From: ZC4RG29 sp964521255
GTDB lineage: Bacteria; Bacteroidota; Bacteroidia; Cytophagales; Cyclobacteriaceae
Assembly (NCBI GenBank): GCA_964521255.1
Contig: CAZFRM010000001.1
Coordinates: forward strand, 310,001-374,000
Direction: 5' to 3'
Length of the DNA stretch: 64,000 nucleotides
Shown: piece by piece, positions 41,858 to 50,675 of the stretch
Layout of the letters: each line of letters opens with the position of its first letter
Position numbering within the stretch: position 1 is the first letter of the stretch
Translations under genes and position numbers: made by a program
Notes under the pieces: generated by a model
What the model saw: only the letters and a program-made list of their open reading frames with translations
Told to the model about the DNA's origin: nothing
The model's database searches: none

Positions 41858-42877
41858 ATGGTAGGTAAGATACAAGCCCTAATAAAGGAAGTTGATGATT
41901 TCAGCGCTGAAAACATGCAGGGTGTTGAAGAGTTTCGCATGAAGTTTATCAGTCGCAAGGGTGTATTAGGTGATCTTTTTGAGGATCTGAAAAGCATTCC
42001 GGCTGAAGAAAAGAAAAATGTTGGAAAGATTCTTAATCAACTTAAACAATCTGCAGAAGCAAAATTTAAAGAATTAAGTGAAAGACTTGAGTCGTCTGTT
42101 ATTACTTCAAATGTACCAGACCTCACCTTACCGACTATTCCAAATAAAATTGGAAACCTCCATCCGCTCACATTAACAAAGTACAGAATTATTGAAATTT
42201 TTGAGAGGTTAGGATTTAATGTGGCCGATGGACCGGAGGTTGAAGATGATTGGCATAATTTCTCAGCCCTTAACTTTCCTGAAAATCATCCGGCACGTGA
42301 GATGCAGGATACTTTTTTCATTTCAAAGGATCCGGATATTTTATTGCGAACGCACACTTCCAATGTACAAATACGGATGATGGAGAAAATCAAGCCTCCC
42401 ATTCGCGCCATCATGCCTGGCAGAGTTTATCGTAATGAAGCCATCTCAGCTCGTGCTCATTGTTTTTTTCACCAGGTTGAAGGCTTGTACATTGATAGAA
42501 ATGTAAGCTTCGCAGATTTGAAACAAACCGTTTACCATTTCGCCAAGGAAATGTATGGCAAGGATATCAAGATTCGTTTTCGTCCGTCATTCTTTCCCTT
42601 TACGGAACCCAGCGCTGAGATTGATATCTCATGCCTTATTTGTAAGGGTACCGGGTGCAATGTTTGTAAATACTCAGGCTGGGTAGAAATCGCAGGGTCT
42701 GGTATGGTTCATCCTAACGTATTACGTAATTGTGGAATAGATCCTGAAGAGTTCACGGGTTTTGCATTTGGAATGGGAATTGAACGCGTTACCATGCTTC
42801 GTTATCAAATTAACGATCTTCGTCTTTTTTCTGAGAATGACATCCGTTTCCTGCGGCAGTTTAAACCTGTGATGTAG
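41858..42877 (+). CDS. pheS: Phenylalanyl-tRNA synthetase alpha subunit
   Basis: Catalytic subunit of the class II (alpha-beta)2 enzyme. The N-terminal coiled coil (residues 1-85) is followed by LHPLTLTKYRIIEIFERLGF, DGPEVEDDWHNFSALNFPEN, REMQDTFF, LLRTHTSNVQIRMM, RVYRNEAISARAHCFFHQVE (motif 2), FRPSFFPFTEPSAEID and GMGIERVTMLRYQINDLRLF (motif 3). A CXXC...CXXC pair (CLICKGTGCNVCKYSGW) is present, as in many bacterial PheS. ATG 41858 gives 339 residues; an upstream GTG lies inside the dyad and is unlikely. pheT is not adjacent. Confidence 0.96.
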   Translation: MVGKIQALIKEVDDFSAENMQGVEEFRMKFISRKGVLGDLFEDLKSIPAEEKKNVGKILNQLKQSAEAKFKELSERLESSVITSNVPDLTLPTIPNKIGNLHPLTLTKYRIIEIFERLGFNVADGPEVEDDWHNFSALNFPENHPAREMQDTFFISKDPDILLRTHTSNVQIRMMEKIKPPIRAIMPGRVYRNEAISARAHCFFHQVEGLYIDRNVSFADLKQTVYHFAKEMYGKDIKIRFRPSFFPFTEPSAEIDISCLICKGTGCNVCKYSGWVEIAGSGMVHPNVLRNCGIDPEEFTGFAFGMGIERVTMLRYQINDLRLFSENDIRFLRQFKPVM

Positions 42878-42909
42878 TTACAAAACAACAACATCATTCG
42901 ATCAGCGTT

Positions 42910-43356
42910 ATGGTAGAAATGAAGAGAACATCCTTATGGATATTTTACTTTTTGATTTTACTGGCATCCGGTTGTGAACCTGATCTCAGCGACGATCCAA
43001 TACCTTATCAACATTTTGCTGATATAGTAATCAACCTAAGCCTTCCTGAATACAATGGGCTCAGAGTTGATGGCGGATATGCTACCATCAGTGGTGGCGT
43101 TCGTGGCATTATAATTTATCGTGTTAACTCTACCTCCTTCCTCGCTTATGAAAGGAACTGTTCGTTTCACCCAAATGATGCATGTGCTACTGTTGATATT
43201 AACATTACCGGATTCAACATGATCGATGCATGCTGTGGGTCTACCTTCTCATTTTCAAATGGAGCTGTAGTTTCCGGAGTTGCCTGGAGACCGCTAAGGC
43301 AATATAGAACTATATTCGACCTGAACGAACTTACAATAACGGATGAGGTACTGTAA
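42910..43356 (+). CDS. Rieske-like lipoprotein lacking the canonical cluster ligands
   Basis: 148 residues with a lipoprotein signal (LWIFYFLILLASGC), so the mature protein is anchored in the envelope through that cysteine. The body follows a Rieske [2Fe-2S] layout: GIIIYRVNSTSFLAYERNCS, then DACATVDIN, ACCGSTFSFSNGAVVSGVAW and PLRQY. True Rieske ligands are CxH...CxxH; here the first site is CSFH (CxxH) and the second is CCGSTF with no histidine. It probably keeps the fold without a normal cluster. Function is unknown. Confidence 0.75.
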   Translation: MVEMKRTSLWIFYFLILLASGCEPDLSDDPIPYQHFADIVINLSLPEYNGLRVDGGYATISGGVRGIIIYRVNSTSFLAYERNCSFHPNDACATVDINITGFNMIDACCGSTFSFSNGAVVSGVAWRPLRQYRTIFDLNELTITDEVL

Positions 43357-43401
43357 TAAAGTCATCAAACATTTGTCAGTACATTAACAAAAAGATAATT
43401 C

Positions 43402-43437
43402 CAGAGTAGAGACGCGATGCATCGCGTCTCTACTCTG
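43402..43437 (+). repeat. Perfect 36-base palindrome
   Basis: Arms of 18 bases with no loop; centre GCGATGCATCGC, outer part AGAGTAGAGAC and its complement. It lies between two converging genes, so it could end transcription from both sides, but it lacks a T-run. Similar AGAGACGCGAT-type palindromes are dispersed repeats in other bacterial genomes. Confidence 0.85.
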
Positions 43438-43456
43438 TGGTCCTGCATATATATTC

Positions 43457-44644
43457 TCATTGCACTTTCATAAGCATGTCCAGGAAACCAGTAAGGCCTA
43501 TCGCTTCGGTATTTTCGGCCATTGGAAAAAGTTCAGTACCACCATATACTACAAACTTACGGGTAGCTTTTACATCAGCACTTGCAGCGTGAAAACCACT
43601 TTGAAGCATAGGGGCTGCTGATTTTTTGATCTCAATGGCCCATACTTTCTGACCTGGTCCCTCCAACACAAGATCAATTTCCGCCTGGGCGGCTGTGCGA
43701 TAATAACTGTAGCGCCATTTGGAAGTGAGATTCGAAATGATGTTCTCGGCAACAAATCCTTCCCAACTGGCCCCTACTACCGGATGCCCTAACAAGCCGT
43801 CAAAATCAGAAATGTTAAGCAACTTATGGAGTATCCCGGTATCGCGCAGGTATATTTTCGGAGCTTTGACCAGGCGCTTTTTTGTATTCCCTGCCCAAGG
43901 CTGCACTTGCCTCACCATGTAAAAATCCGTTAACGTGTCGAGGTAAGAGCGTATTGTAGTATGGCTAACTTCCAGGCTCTTTCCCAGCTCTGATAACACG
44001 ACCTGCCTGCCATGATAATGCGCCAGCATCATCCAGAATTTTTTCATGCGGGAAGCAGGAACATGGGGCCCCATCAATGGAATGTCCCGCTCTACGAAAG
44101 TAGAAATAAAGTCATTCCTCCATAGCCAGCTTTCATCACTCGTATCAGCAAGGTAACTGTCGGGGAATCCCCCGCGAAACCATAATTTCTCAGGGTTAAA
44201 ACCCAACGGATCGGTTTTATATATTTCGCTGGCAGTAAATGGAGTAAGTTCCAGGTATCTTATCCGCCCGGCCAGACTTTCTGAAGATTGTTGTAATAAA
44301 TCGCGCGAAGCGGATCCCAGCAACAGGAACTGACCGCTTTTTTCACCCTTTCTTTTGCGCTGATCCACAAGTCCGCGAAGTAATCGGAACAAATCTGGTT
44401 TCCGTTGTATTTCATCGATGATCAAAAGCTGGTTTTCGAAACGTCTCAAATAATTTTCCGGGTCGCTGAGTTTGGCCAGGTCCGTATCCAGTTCCAGGTC
44501 AAGATAAGACGAACTCTTTTCGAAATATTTACTGATTTGAAGCGCCAGCGTGGTTTTTCCTACCTGCCTCGGTCCAACCAGGGCGACAACAGGAACATTA
44601 TTGAGAGCATCTGTCAATGGCTTTTCCAGGTCGCGCGGCACCAT
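43457..44644 (-). CDS. AAA_14/DUF4143 ATPase
   Basis: 395-residue protein. The N-terminal P-loop domain has Walker A LVGPRQVGKTTLALQ (about 22-36) and Walker B LLIIDEIQRKPDLF (about 73-86), with GSASRDLLQQSSESLAGRI as sensor region. The C-terminal DUF4143 domain carries PKIYLRDTGILHKLLNI, EGFVAENIISNL and AEIDLVLEGPGQKVWAIEIK, the D...EIK pattern of restriction-like nuclease folds. Such proteins are common, mobile orphans of unclear role, sometimes antitoxin-like. It is preceded by a strong inverted repeat at 44681-44711. Confidence 0.9.
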   Translation of the reverse strand: MVPRDLEKPLTDALNNVPVVALVGPRQVGKTTLALQISKYFEKSSSYLDLELDTDLAKLSDPENYLRRFENQLLIIDEIQRKPDLFRLLRGLVDQRKRKGEKSGQFLLLGSASRDLLQQSSESLAGRIRYLELTPFTASEIYKTDPLGFNPEKLWFRGGFPDSYLADTSDESWLWRNDFISTFVERDIPLMGPHVPASRMKKFWMMLAHYHGRQVVLSELGKSLEVSHTTIRSYLDTLTDFYMVRQVQPWAGNTKKRLVKAPKIYLRDTGILHKLLNISDFDGLLGHPVVGASWEGFVAENIISNLTSKWRYSYYRTAAQAEIDLVLEGPGQKVWAIEIKKSAAPMLQSGFHAASADVKATRKFVVYGGTELFPMAENTEAIGLTGFLDMLMKVQ

Positions 44645-44680
44645 AAACTTTCATTTTGCAATAAATTAAAGCAAAATATA

Positions 44681-44711
44681 TGCAATTTGAAAGTTTAGGT
44701 TTCAAATTGCA
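44681..44711 (-). promoter_or_regulatory. Inverted repeat upstream of the DUF4143 ATPase gene
   Basis: TGCAATTTGAAA at 44681-44692 and its exact complement at 44700-44711, separated by seven bases. Another TTTTGCAAT occurs at 44654-44662. It lies 37-67 bases before the start codon at 44644, where an operator would be expected. It could bind a dimeric regulator, possibly the product itself. Confidence 0.5.
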
Positions 44712-44737
44712 ATAGCCTGTGCAAGAAATTGAAAGGG

Positions 44738-45703
44738 TTAAATTAGTTTACTTATTAAATCATCCACGCCAATACCTTCTGCTTCAGCTTTGAAATTTCT
44801 CACTATGCGATGACGCAAGACAGGCTTAGCAATGGATTGAACATCTTCAATATCGGGTGAATATTTGCCATTAAGTAAGGCATTACACTTCGCACCCAAC
44901 ACAAGATATTGTGATGCGCGCGGACCCGCTCCCCATTCCAGGTACTCGTTGGCAATAGGTGAACCACCTTCAATACCAGGTCTCGTTTTGCTGGCCAGTC
45001 TTACTGCATACTCAACTACATTGTCAGACACAGGAACCTTGCGGACTAAAGTTTGAAAGTCAGCAATGTCTTCGCCGCTCAACACTTCATTAACTGAATT
45101 TTTTATATCAGAGGTAGTGTTCTTAACCACCTCAATTTCATCTTGCATGCTGGGATAGGTAAGCAGGATATTAAACATGAAACGATCCAGTTGTGCTTCA
45201 GGCAAAGGATATGTTCCTTCCTGTTCAATTGGGTTTTGAGTTGCCAGTACAAAAAAAGGTTTTGGCAATTCATAACGCTGGCCGGCAATGGTAACAGCAT
45301 ATTCCTGCATTGCTTCTAACAATGCTGCTTGTGTTTTTGGAGGTGTTCTGTTGATCTCGTCTGCAAGAAGAATGTTGGCAAACACAGGACCTCGTACAAA
45401 TTTAAAATTACGTTCTTTGTCCATTGTTTCAGCGCCCAGGATATCTGACGGCATAAGGTCAGGTGTAAATTGAATGCGCTTGAACTGGAGATCCAACGCA
45501 TCTGCTATTGTATGAACCAACAACGTTTTGGCTAACCCTGGTACACCAACAAGAAGAGAATGACCGTGGCAAAAAATTCCGGTCAATACTAATTTAACGA
45601 CCTCATCCTGTCCAACAATTACTTTAGAAATTTCGGATTTAAGTTTTCGATAAGCGGCCGCCAGGGCATCCGCAGCTTCTACATCAGACGCATATCTAAC
45701 CAT
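44738..45703 (-). CDS. MoxR-family AAA+ ATPase
   Basis: AAA_3 ATPase of 321 residues, thought to act as a chaperone for metalloprotein or envelope assembly. Walker A GVPGLAKTLLVHTIADAL, RIQFTPDLMPSDILG, Walker B ANILLADEINRTPPKTQAAL, and FVLATQNPIEQEGTYPLPEA followed by QLDRFMF as sensor are all present, with the lid domain at the C-terminus. ATG 45703 is preferred; a TTG at 45709 shares TTGA with the surA-like stop. The usual DUF58/VWA partners are not in the window; instead it follows three periplasmic folding genes. Confidence 0.92.
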   Translation of the reverse strand: MVRYASDVEAADALAAAYRKLKSEISKVIVGQDEVVKLVLTGIFCHGHSLLVGVPGLAKTLLVHTIADALDLQFKRIQFTPDLMPSDILGAETMDKERNFKFVRGPVFANILLADEINRTPPKTQAALLEAMQEYAVTIAGQRYELPKPFFVLATQNPIEQEGTYPLPEAQLDRFMFNILLTYPSMQDEIEVVKNTTSDIKNSVNEVLSGEDIADFQTLVRKVPVSDNVVEYAVRLASKTRPGIEGGSPIANEYLEWGAGPRASQYLVLGAKCNALLNGKYSPDIEDVQSIAKPVLRHRIVRNFKAEAEGIGVDDLISKLI

Positions 45704-45705
45704 GA

Positions 45706-47046
45706 TCAATTATCTAATATTCCACAATAATTGTATTCTTCATCAATGCTGATGAAGACATCCTGCCGGGCTTTCTCAAACCATTTTTGCAGAATCCTGT
45801 TTTTTTTCTCGTTCAACGTTGCTGCCTGAATTCTATTCCAATCCTGTTGCAAAGATGCCTGGTGAGGATTTATCCGAGATTTATAATACAAAATCCGAAC
45901 AGCATCTTTACCATCATCGGTTCGATACATGATCGGTTGGGAAATTTGTCCAACGGTCATGGAATCAATTCTAAAGAAAACAACCGGATCTAACTCATCC
46001 ACTGGTATACGCATGCCTCCCTCGTCATCCGTGAAAAATCCGCCATTGCCCTTCGTCATCAGATCATCAGAAAATTCTTTGGCTGCCTTCTGAAAAGTAA
46101 TGCTATCGTGTCTAACAAGATTACGGATACTATCCAGGAAGTTTTTCGCAGCATCAAGATCTTCTTGTGATGGCGTTGGAGAAATCAGGATATGACGAGA
46201 GTGGTATTCATTGCCTCTTCTGTCAAGCAGTTGAATAATATGGAATCCATATTGTGTTTCTACCGGTATGGAAATTTCATTCTGTTTCAACTTAAATGCC
46301 ATCGCTTCAAACTCTGGCACCATTTGTCCTCTGCCTACCCAATTCATATCTCCTCCGTTGTATGTTACACTTGGGTCGTCAGAGTAACGTTTAGCCAGCG
46401 TTCCAAAATCTTCACCCGCTAAAATCCGGTTGCGTATATCAATAAGTTCTCTTTTTGTTTCGTCTTTTTGCTTTTCACTCACTTTTGCCTTGCGAACAAT
46501 TTGAGCTACTTCTACCTCCGCAGAAAAATAAGGAAGAGAGTCTGCAGGAATATGGTTAAAAAACTTCCTCACCTCAGCAGGTGTTACACCGAGACCTTGC
46601 GTAATGGTCTTTTCCATTTCGCGCACCACCATTTGCTCTTTAATCTGGTCCCGCAATTCCATTTTAATTTGTTCCATCGATTTGCCATAGATAGCCTCCA
46701 ACTGCTGTTCTGAGTTTCCCGATTGTTGCAAGATCATATCAATCCGGTTTTGCGTATTCATATCTACCTCTACATCCAGAACAATTACGGAATCTATTTC
46801 GGCTTTTGCCATCATCAGTTTATTACGGATCAATAATGCAAGGAATTGACATTTCGTTTCCTGTGATGCTCGTCCGCCATTGGCAATGTAATCCTGATAG
46901 GCTCTGTCTAACTCTGATTTTAAAACGATATAATTATCAACTTTTGTAATAATCTCATCGATAACAAATCCACCGTTTTCCTGTGCTTTTGTAGCATTGG
47001 CAGTAATCAAAATAAAAAAGACACAATAAATCAATACACTCCTCAT
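45706..47046 (-). CDS. SurA-like periplasmic peptidyl-prolyl isomerase
   Basis: 446 residues with a signal peptide (LIYCVFFILITANATKAQ). The order is SurA: an N-terminal chaperone domain (FVIDEIITKVDNYIVLKSEL), then a first parvulin domain (AEVEVAQIVRKAKVSEKQKD, DPSVTYNGGDMNWVGRGQMV, TQYGFHIIQLLDRRGNEYHS) and a second (RHILISPTPSQEDL, FSDDLMTKGNGGFF). It helps fold outer-membrane proteins. It follows the SurA-like lipoprotein gene by five bases. Confidence 0.9.
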   Translation of the reverse strand: MRSVLIYCVFFILITANATKAQENGGFVIDEIITKVDNYIVLKSELDRAYQDYIANGGRASQETKCQFLALLIRNKLMMAKAEIDSVIVLDVEVDMNTQNRIDMILQQSGNSEQQLEAIYGKSMEQIKMELRDQIKEQMVVREMEKTITQGLGVTPAEVRKFFNHIPADSLPYFSAEVEVAQIVRKAKVSEKQKDETKRELIDIRNRILAGEDFGTLAKRYSDDPSVTYNGGDMNWVGRGQMVPEFEAMAFKLKQNEISIPVETQYGFHIIQLLDRRGNEYHSRHILISPTPSQEDLDAAKNFLDSIRNLVRHDSITFQKAAKEFSDDLMTKGNGGFFTDDEGGMRIPVDELDPVVFFRIDSMTVGQISQPIMYRTDDGKDAVRILYYKSRINPHQASLQQDWNRIQAATLNEKKNRILQKWFEKARQDVFISIDEEYNYCGILDN

Positions 47047-47051
47047 ATCAA

Positions 47052-47951
47052 TTAAAATATTTCAAACTCTTTATTGTCTATGGCTTTCTGGTAAACGATA
47101 TCCTCCAGCTTTTTAACCAATTCTATCTTACGTTTATTCAGAATTATATTCCTGATCTCATCCCTAACAAACTCTAATGGGGAAACGTTATCGGAAATGC
47201 GGTAATCGTCTACTTTCAAAAAGTAAAGATAGCTATCATCTGATGTTTCATAATAGGGATTTGTCTTAAGAAATTGAATTTTATTGGGAATTTCTACCAG
47301 AGGTGAGCTTTTTACCAGTTCGTCAAATACCATCCAGGAAGCATCGGCAAGGTGATACGCCGTAGAAAAACTTAAACAATAGGATTTTAGCTCATTTTCA
47401 TCCTGCTCACTTCGTGAAAAAATAAGTTCTTTGATTTTTCCTGTACGTGGGGCACTTTTAGGAACTTTTATGAACGTAGCCCTTATGATATTCTGCTTTA
47501 ATATGAAATTATCGAGATTGTTTTTGTAATAAGACTCAATGGTCTGTTTCGAGATAACCGTGTCGAGGTTCTGTTTTATGTATTGCGATTGATATTCATA
47601 AGCAATAATACTGTAGCGGTAGTCCAGAATTTTTCGCTCTACCTCCACTTCATTGATATCAATTTTTTTTGTGGCTTCCTGAATGAGCAACTGTTTTCGA
47701 ATCCAACTTTCAACATAGGCCTGTACTCTTGAAGAACTGTCTTCCTTTGTCGCCTCTGTTGACGAAATTCCCCTTAGCTCATCCTTGTAAAGATAGGCAT
47801 CATTTACGCGTGCAACAGGAACCCTTCCTTCGTTTGTACTTGTTTGCGCCTTTTTGAAGCCAAGCTTATCACAGGCAAAAAGAAGAAACACCAAAAGTAT
47901 GATTACACTACTTTTGCAGTTTATCCAATACGTATGCTTTAGCTTTCTCAT
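47052..47951 (-). CDS. SurA-N-like lipoprotein without a rotamase domain
   Basis: 299 residues. Lipoprotein signal VIILLVFLLFAC, then a helical region resembling the SurA/PpiD chaperone part: VPVARVNDAYLYKDELRGIS, SWIRKQLLIQEATKKIDINE. The parvulin signatures (HILI, GGDLG, FGYHII) are absent; the place of the domain is taken by DNFILKQNIIRATFIKVPKS and DYRISDNVSPLEFVRDEIRN. A membrane-anchored holdase is the likely role. The start codon lies 44 bases inside the preceding gene. Confidence 0.75.
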   Translation of the reverse strand: MRKLKHTYWINCKSSVIILLVFLLFACDKLGFKKAQTSTNEGRVPVARVNDAYLYKDELRGISSTEATKEDSSSRVQAYVESWIRKQLLIQEATKKIDINEVEVERKILDYRYSIIAYEYQSQYIKQNLDTVISKQTIESYYKNNLDNFILKQNIIRATFIKVPKSAPRTGKIKELIFSRSEQDENELKSYCLSFSTAYHLADASWMVFDELVKSSPLVEIPNKIQFLKTNPYYETSDDSYLYFLKVDDYRISDNVSPLEFVRDEIRNIILNKRKIELVKKLEDIVYQKAIDNKEFEIF

Positions 47952-49869
47952 TAACCTTTACAGGGTATTTTTTGCGTAAAAGACTTATCCAGTTATTTTC
48001 AAGTTCTTGCTGATAATCAGCCACTACAGATGCTCTCGCTTCCTCAAACGTCATTTCACCCGGGGGTAGTATACGCCTAATCTGCGCAAGGTAATACATT
48101 CCGCTATTTTCCGTAAAATAAACGCCAGGCGCCCAGGTCACTTTATCTAAAATGTTCTTATTCCCCTTTTCGTAGATACCTGATTCCTCTCTCAATTTTT
48201 TCTCCTCAATGTATTTTACCGTTGAGAGAGAATCATCATTGGTAATGAGTTGGCTTAAGGGTTTCCTGAATGCAGAATCTGCCGAAGAATAAAAGGTTGC
48301 CTCAACCCGCTCCCCTGCTTTATAGTTGGATCGATGTTGATTGAAATATTTAACCTGACCTATCGAATCATCTGCAGCTTTGTTCCACACTTCTTTCTCC
48401 ATTATTTCAAAAAGCAATATCCCTTCATAATATTCATTGGATAGCATTTTAAATTCAGGATTATCATTTGAAATCTTTTGCTCAAGCAACTTCATTAATG
48501 ATTGATCTACGTATTGATCATAGAGCCTGTTCATTATTACATCAGGGCTTTCGCTTGCGTTGCGTTGATTTTTAAGAACAAAATCTGTAAAGCTTTTTAC
48601 TGAATACCCACTACCTTTCAGGGTGAATAAAATTTCTGCATCTATACCTGCCAGGCTATGCGGTTTCCATGAAGCTTTCATCAATGAGGAGTCTGCGGAA
48701 GCTATTACAGCAGATTTTGTTTTTTCATTTTCAACGAACCTGAACTCCTTTTTAAGTTTTTCCTGCCACGCATTCCGGGAGATTTGAACACGCTCATCTT
48801 TGGCAACCCTGCTTCTTAACTGACTCTTAATCTGATCAAAAGGAGGCAACGGAATTTTTCTTTCTAACCGAATGATGTGCCAGCCAAAAGCTGTTTCAAA
48901 CGGATCGGATATTTCGCCGGCTTCCTGTAAAGAAAAAGCAACCTGTTCGAATTGAGGAACGGATGCCATTGCTCCGACGCCAAAGGGCCTTAGTCTACCG
49001 TTGTTTTCTTTCGAACTTAAATCTTCTGAATACTGACGACACAATTCATCCCATGAAGCTCCCGCATTTAACTGATCATAAATATTAAAGATTGTATTTT
49101 TTGTAGCCGCGTTGTCTTTTCCATTTCCCGCCCGGATCATAATATGTGACACTTCAACTTCTCCTCTCGCCGGACGTTTGTCAATTACCTTAATAAGGTG
49201 ATAACCGAATTGTGTTCTGACTGGGGCGCTCATTTCTCCTATTTGCGTTTCAAACGCAGCGGTTTCAAATGAGTAAACCATCTGTAACGCTGTGAAATAC
49301 CCGAGGTCACCTTTATTTACACGAGCTGAAGGATCTTCCGAATAGGTTGCAGCAAGTGCGGCAAAATCTTCACCAGCCTGTACACGTTTTTTCAGATCCA
49401 TGATTTTGTTGAATGCCGCTAACGTATCGGCTGGAGTAGATTCTGGTTTCAGTCCTATCAATATATGTGAAGCCCTTACTTCTTGTTTTAGCCTCTCGTA
49501 TGTTTGGGCTGTAAGGCTGTCAATAATTTTGTTGTCAGGCAGGTAAGGTTTGAGTAGCTCATTCCTGTAAGAATTGTATTCATTAAGGAATGCTGACGTT
49601 GTATCCATACCACGATGCCTGGCTTCTTCTACTTTCAATTTGAAATTGATGAACAAATCCAGGTAGCTGAGAATATCTTCTTTGGAATATTCGTCTGGTT
49701 TTGTCTGATGGTTTTTTTTATAGAGGTAGATGAATTCTTCTGAGTGAATTGACTTGTTGTTTACGGTGAACAACACATCTGTTTTCTTTGGCTTAGCTTT
49801 TTTTGTTTGTGCTAACCCATCGATTACACAACTACAAAGCAGAATAATAAGTATTACTCTTCCAGGCAT
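47908..49869 (-). CDS. Large parvulin-type peptidyl-prolyl isomerase (two rotamase domains)
   Basis: 653 residues with a signal peptide (VILIILLCSCVIDGLAQ). Two PpiC domains are clear: RASHILIGLKPESTPADT with DPSARVNKGDLGYFTALQMV and TQFGYHLIKVIDKR, then VEVSHIMIRAGNGKDNAATK with EDLSSKENNGRLRPFGVGAM and TAFGWHIIRLERK. The C-terminal 280 residues have no such domain and are helical, like a PpiD-type chaperone cradle. It is the first gene of a four-gene run ending with MoxR. Confidence 0.88.
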   Translation of the reverse strand: MPGRVILIILLCSCVIDGLAQTKKAKPKKTDVLFTVNNKSIHSEEFIYLYKKNHQTKPDEYSKEDILSYLDLFINFKLKVEEARHRGMDTTSAFLNEYNSYRNELLKPYLPDNKIIDSLTAQTYERLKQEVRASHILIGLKPESTPADTLAAFNKIMDLKKRVQAGEDFAALAATYSEDPSARVNKGDLGYFTALQMVYSFETAAFETQIGEMSAPVRTQFGYHLIKVIDKRPARGEVEVSHIMIRAGNGKDNAATKNTIFNIYDQLNAGASWDELCRQYSEDLSSKENNGRLRPFGVGAMASVPQFEQVAFSLQEAGEISDPFETAFGWHIIRLERKIPLPPFDQIKSQLRSRVAKDERVQISRNAWQEKLKKEFRFVENEKTKSAVIASADSSLMKASWKPHSLAGIDAEILFTLKGSGYSVKSFTDFVLKNQRNASESPDVIMNRLYDQYVDQSLMKLLEQKISNDNPEFKMLSNEYYEGILLFEIMEKEVWNKAADDSIGQVKYFNQHRSNYKAGERVEATFYSSADSAFRKPLSQLITNDDSLSTVKYIEEKKLREESGIYEKGNKNILDKVTWAPGVYFTENSGMYYLAQIRRILPPGEMTFEEARASVVADYQQELENNWISLLRKKYPVKVNEKAKAYVLDKLQK

Positions 49870-49889
49870 ATTACAGGTTTAAGATTAGT

Positions 49890-50309
49890 CTATTTGAAAT
49901 GAACTTTTTTGATGAGGCGGCAAACGGTTTTTCCCTTACTGGAATGGTACTCGACTTTATCCATGATTGATTTCACTAAACGAATGCCCAAGCCACCTTT
50001 TCTTTTTTCATGAACAATATTATCTATAGTAGGTTCTGCAAAATCATTAATATCAAATACACTGCCATCATCCACAAGCTCAAAAACAACAGGACTCTTT
50101 TCATCGATGATAATGTGTAACTCAAACAGATCATCAGCATTGCATTGGTGGGCATGTATCATAAGGTTGGAACACATCTCATCGAGCGCCAATACCATTT
50201 CGCTTATCTCCAGTTCAGACACACCATGGTTCTTCAAAGAGGTCCGGATAAAATCGCGAACACCTTTGAGGTTCTCAATACTGCAACCAACTTTATACTT
50301 ATACTTCAT
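49890..50309 (-). CDS. RsbW-like anti-sigma regulatory kinase (HATPase_c)
   Basis: GHKL-type small kinase of 139 residues. The N box is LALDEMCSNLMIHAHQ, the G1 box FELVDDGSVFDI, and the G2 box KRKGGLGIRLVKSIMDKVEY. Proteins of this type bind a sigma factor or another target and phosphorylate their STAS antagonist. ATG 50309 is used; a TTG at 50312 is in frame. It overlaps the STAS gene by 11 bases. No sigma factor gene is nearby, so the output is unknown. Confidence 0.88.
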   Translation of the reverse strand: MKYKYKVGCSIENLKGVRDFIRTSLKNHGVSELEISEMVLALDEMCSNLMIHAHQCNADDLFELHIIIDEKSPVVFELVDDGSVFDINDFAEPTIDNIVHEKRKGGLGIRLVKSIMDKVEYHSSKGKTVCRLIKKVHFK

Positions 50310-50643
50310 CAATCAATTGCTTTGCCTGCACTTTATCGTTTGTGATGTTTAGCAGCTCGTCCAGACCAAGAATCTGGAAGGTGTTTGCTACTTTATCACT
50401 CATTCCATAAAGCACCATTTTGATATTTTTGTCCTTGAATTCTTCAACGTAGGACATAAACACGCCCAGTCCTGCTGAAGAAATATATTCGAGCGCACTG
50501 CAGTCCACAAGGATCTTCCTGTATCCTTCTCCCACACTTTTGGCAATAGCCAAATCCAGCTCGATGGAAGAACTCGCATCAATTTCACCGATTAGCGCGA
50601 TGACATCTGCACCGTCTTCCTGTAATCTTTTGATGTGGATCAT
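50299..50643 (-). CDS. RsbV-like STAS-domain antagonist
   Basis: 114-residue STAS protein. It has VIALIGEIDASSSIELDLAI and KILVDCSALEYISSAGLGVF followed by MSYVEEF, in which the serine before AGLG is the site phosphorylated in SpoIIAA/RsbV. The unphosphorylated form would release the target of the RsbW-like kinase. The order phosphatase, antagonist, kinase is the classic partner-switching arrangement. Confidence 0.9.
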   Translation of the reverse strand: MIHIKRLQEDGADVIALIGEIDASSSIELDLAIAKSVGEGYRKILVDCSALEYISSAGLGVFMSYVEEFKDKNIKMVLYGMSDKVANTFQILGLDELLNITNDKVQAKQLIDEV

Positions 50644-50675
50644 GATTTTAAACGAGTTTTAAAGGTTTATGTTTT

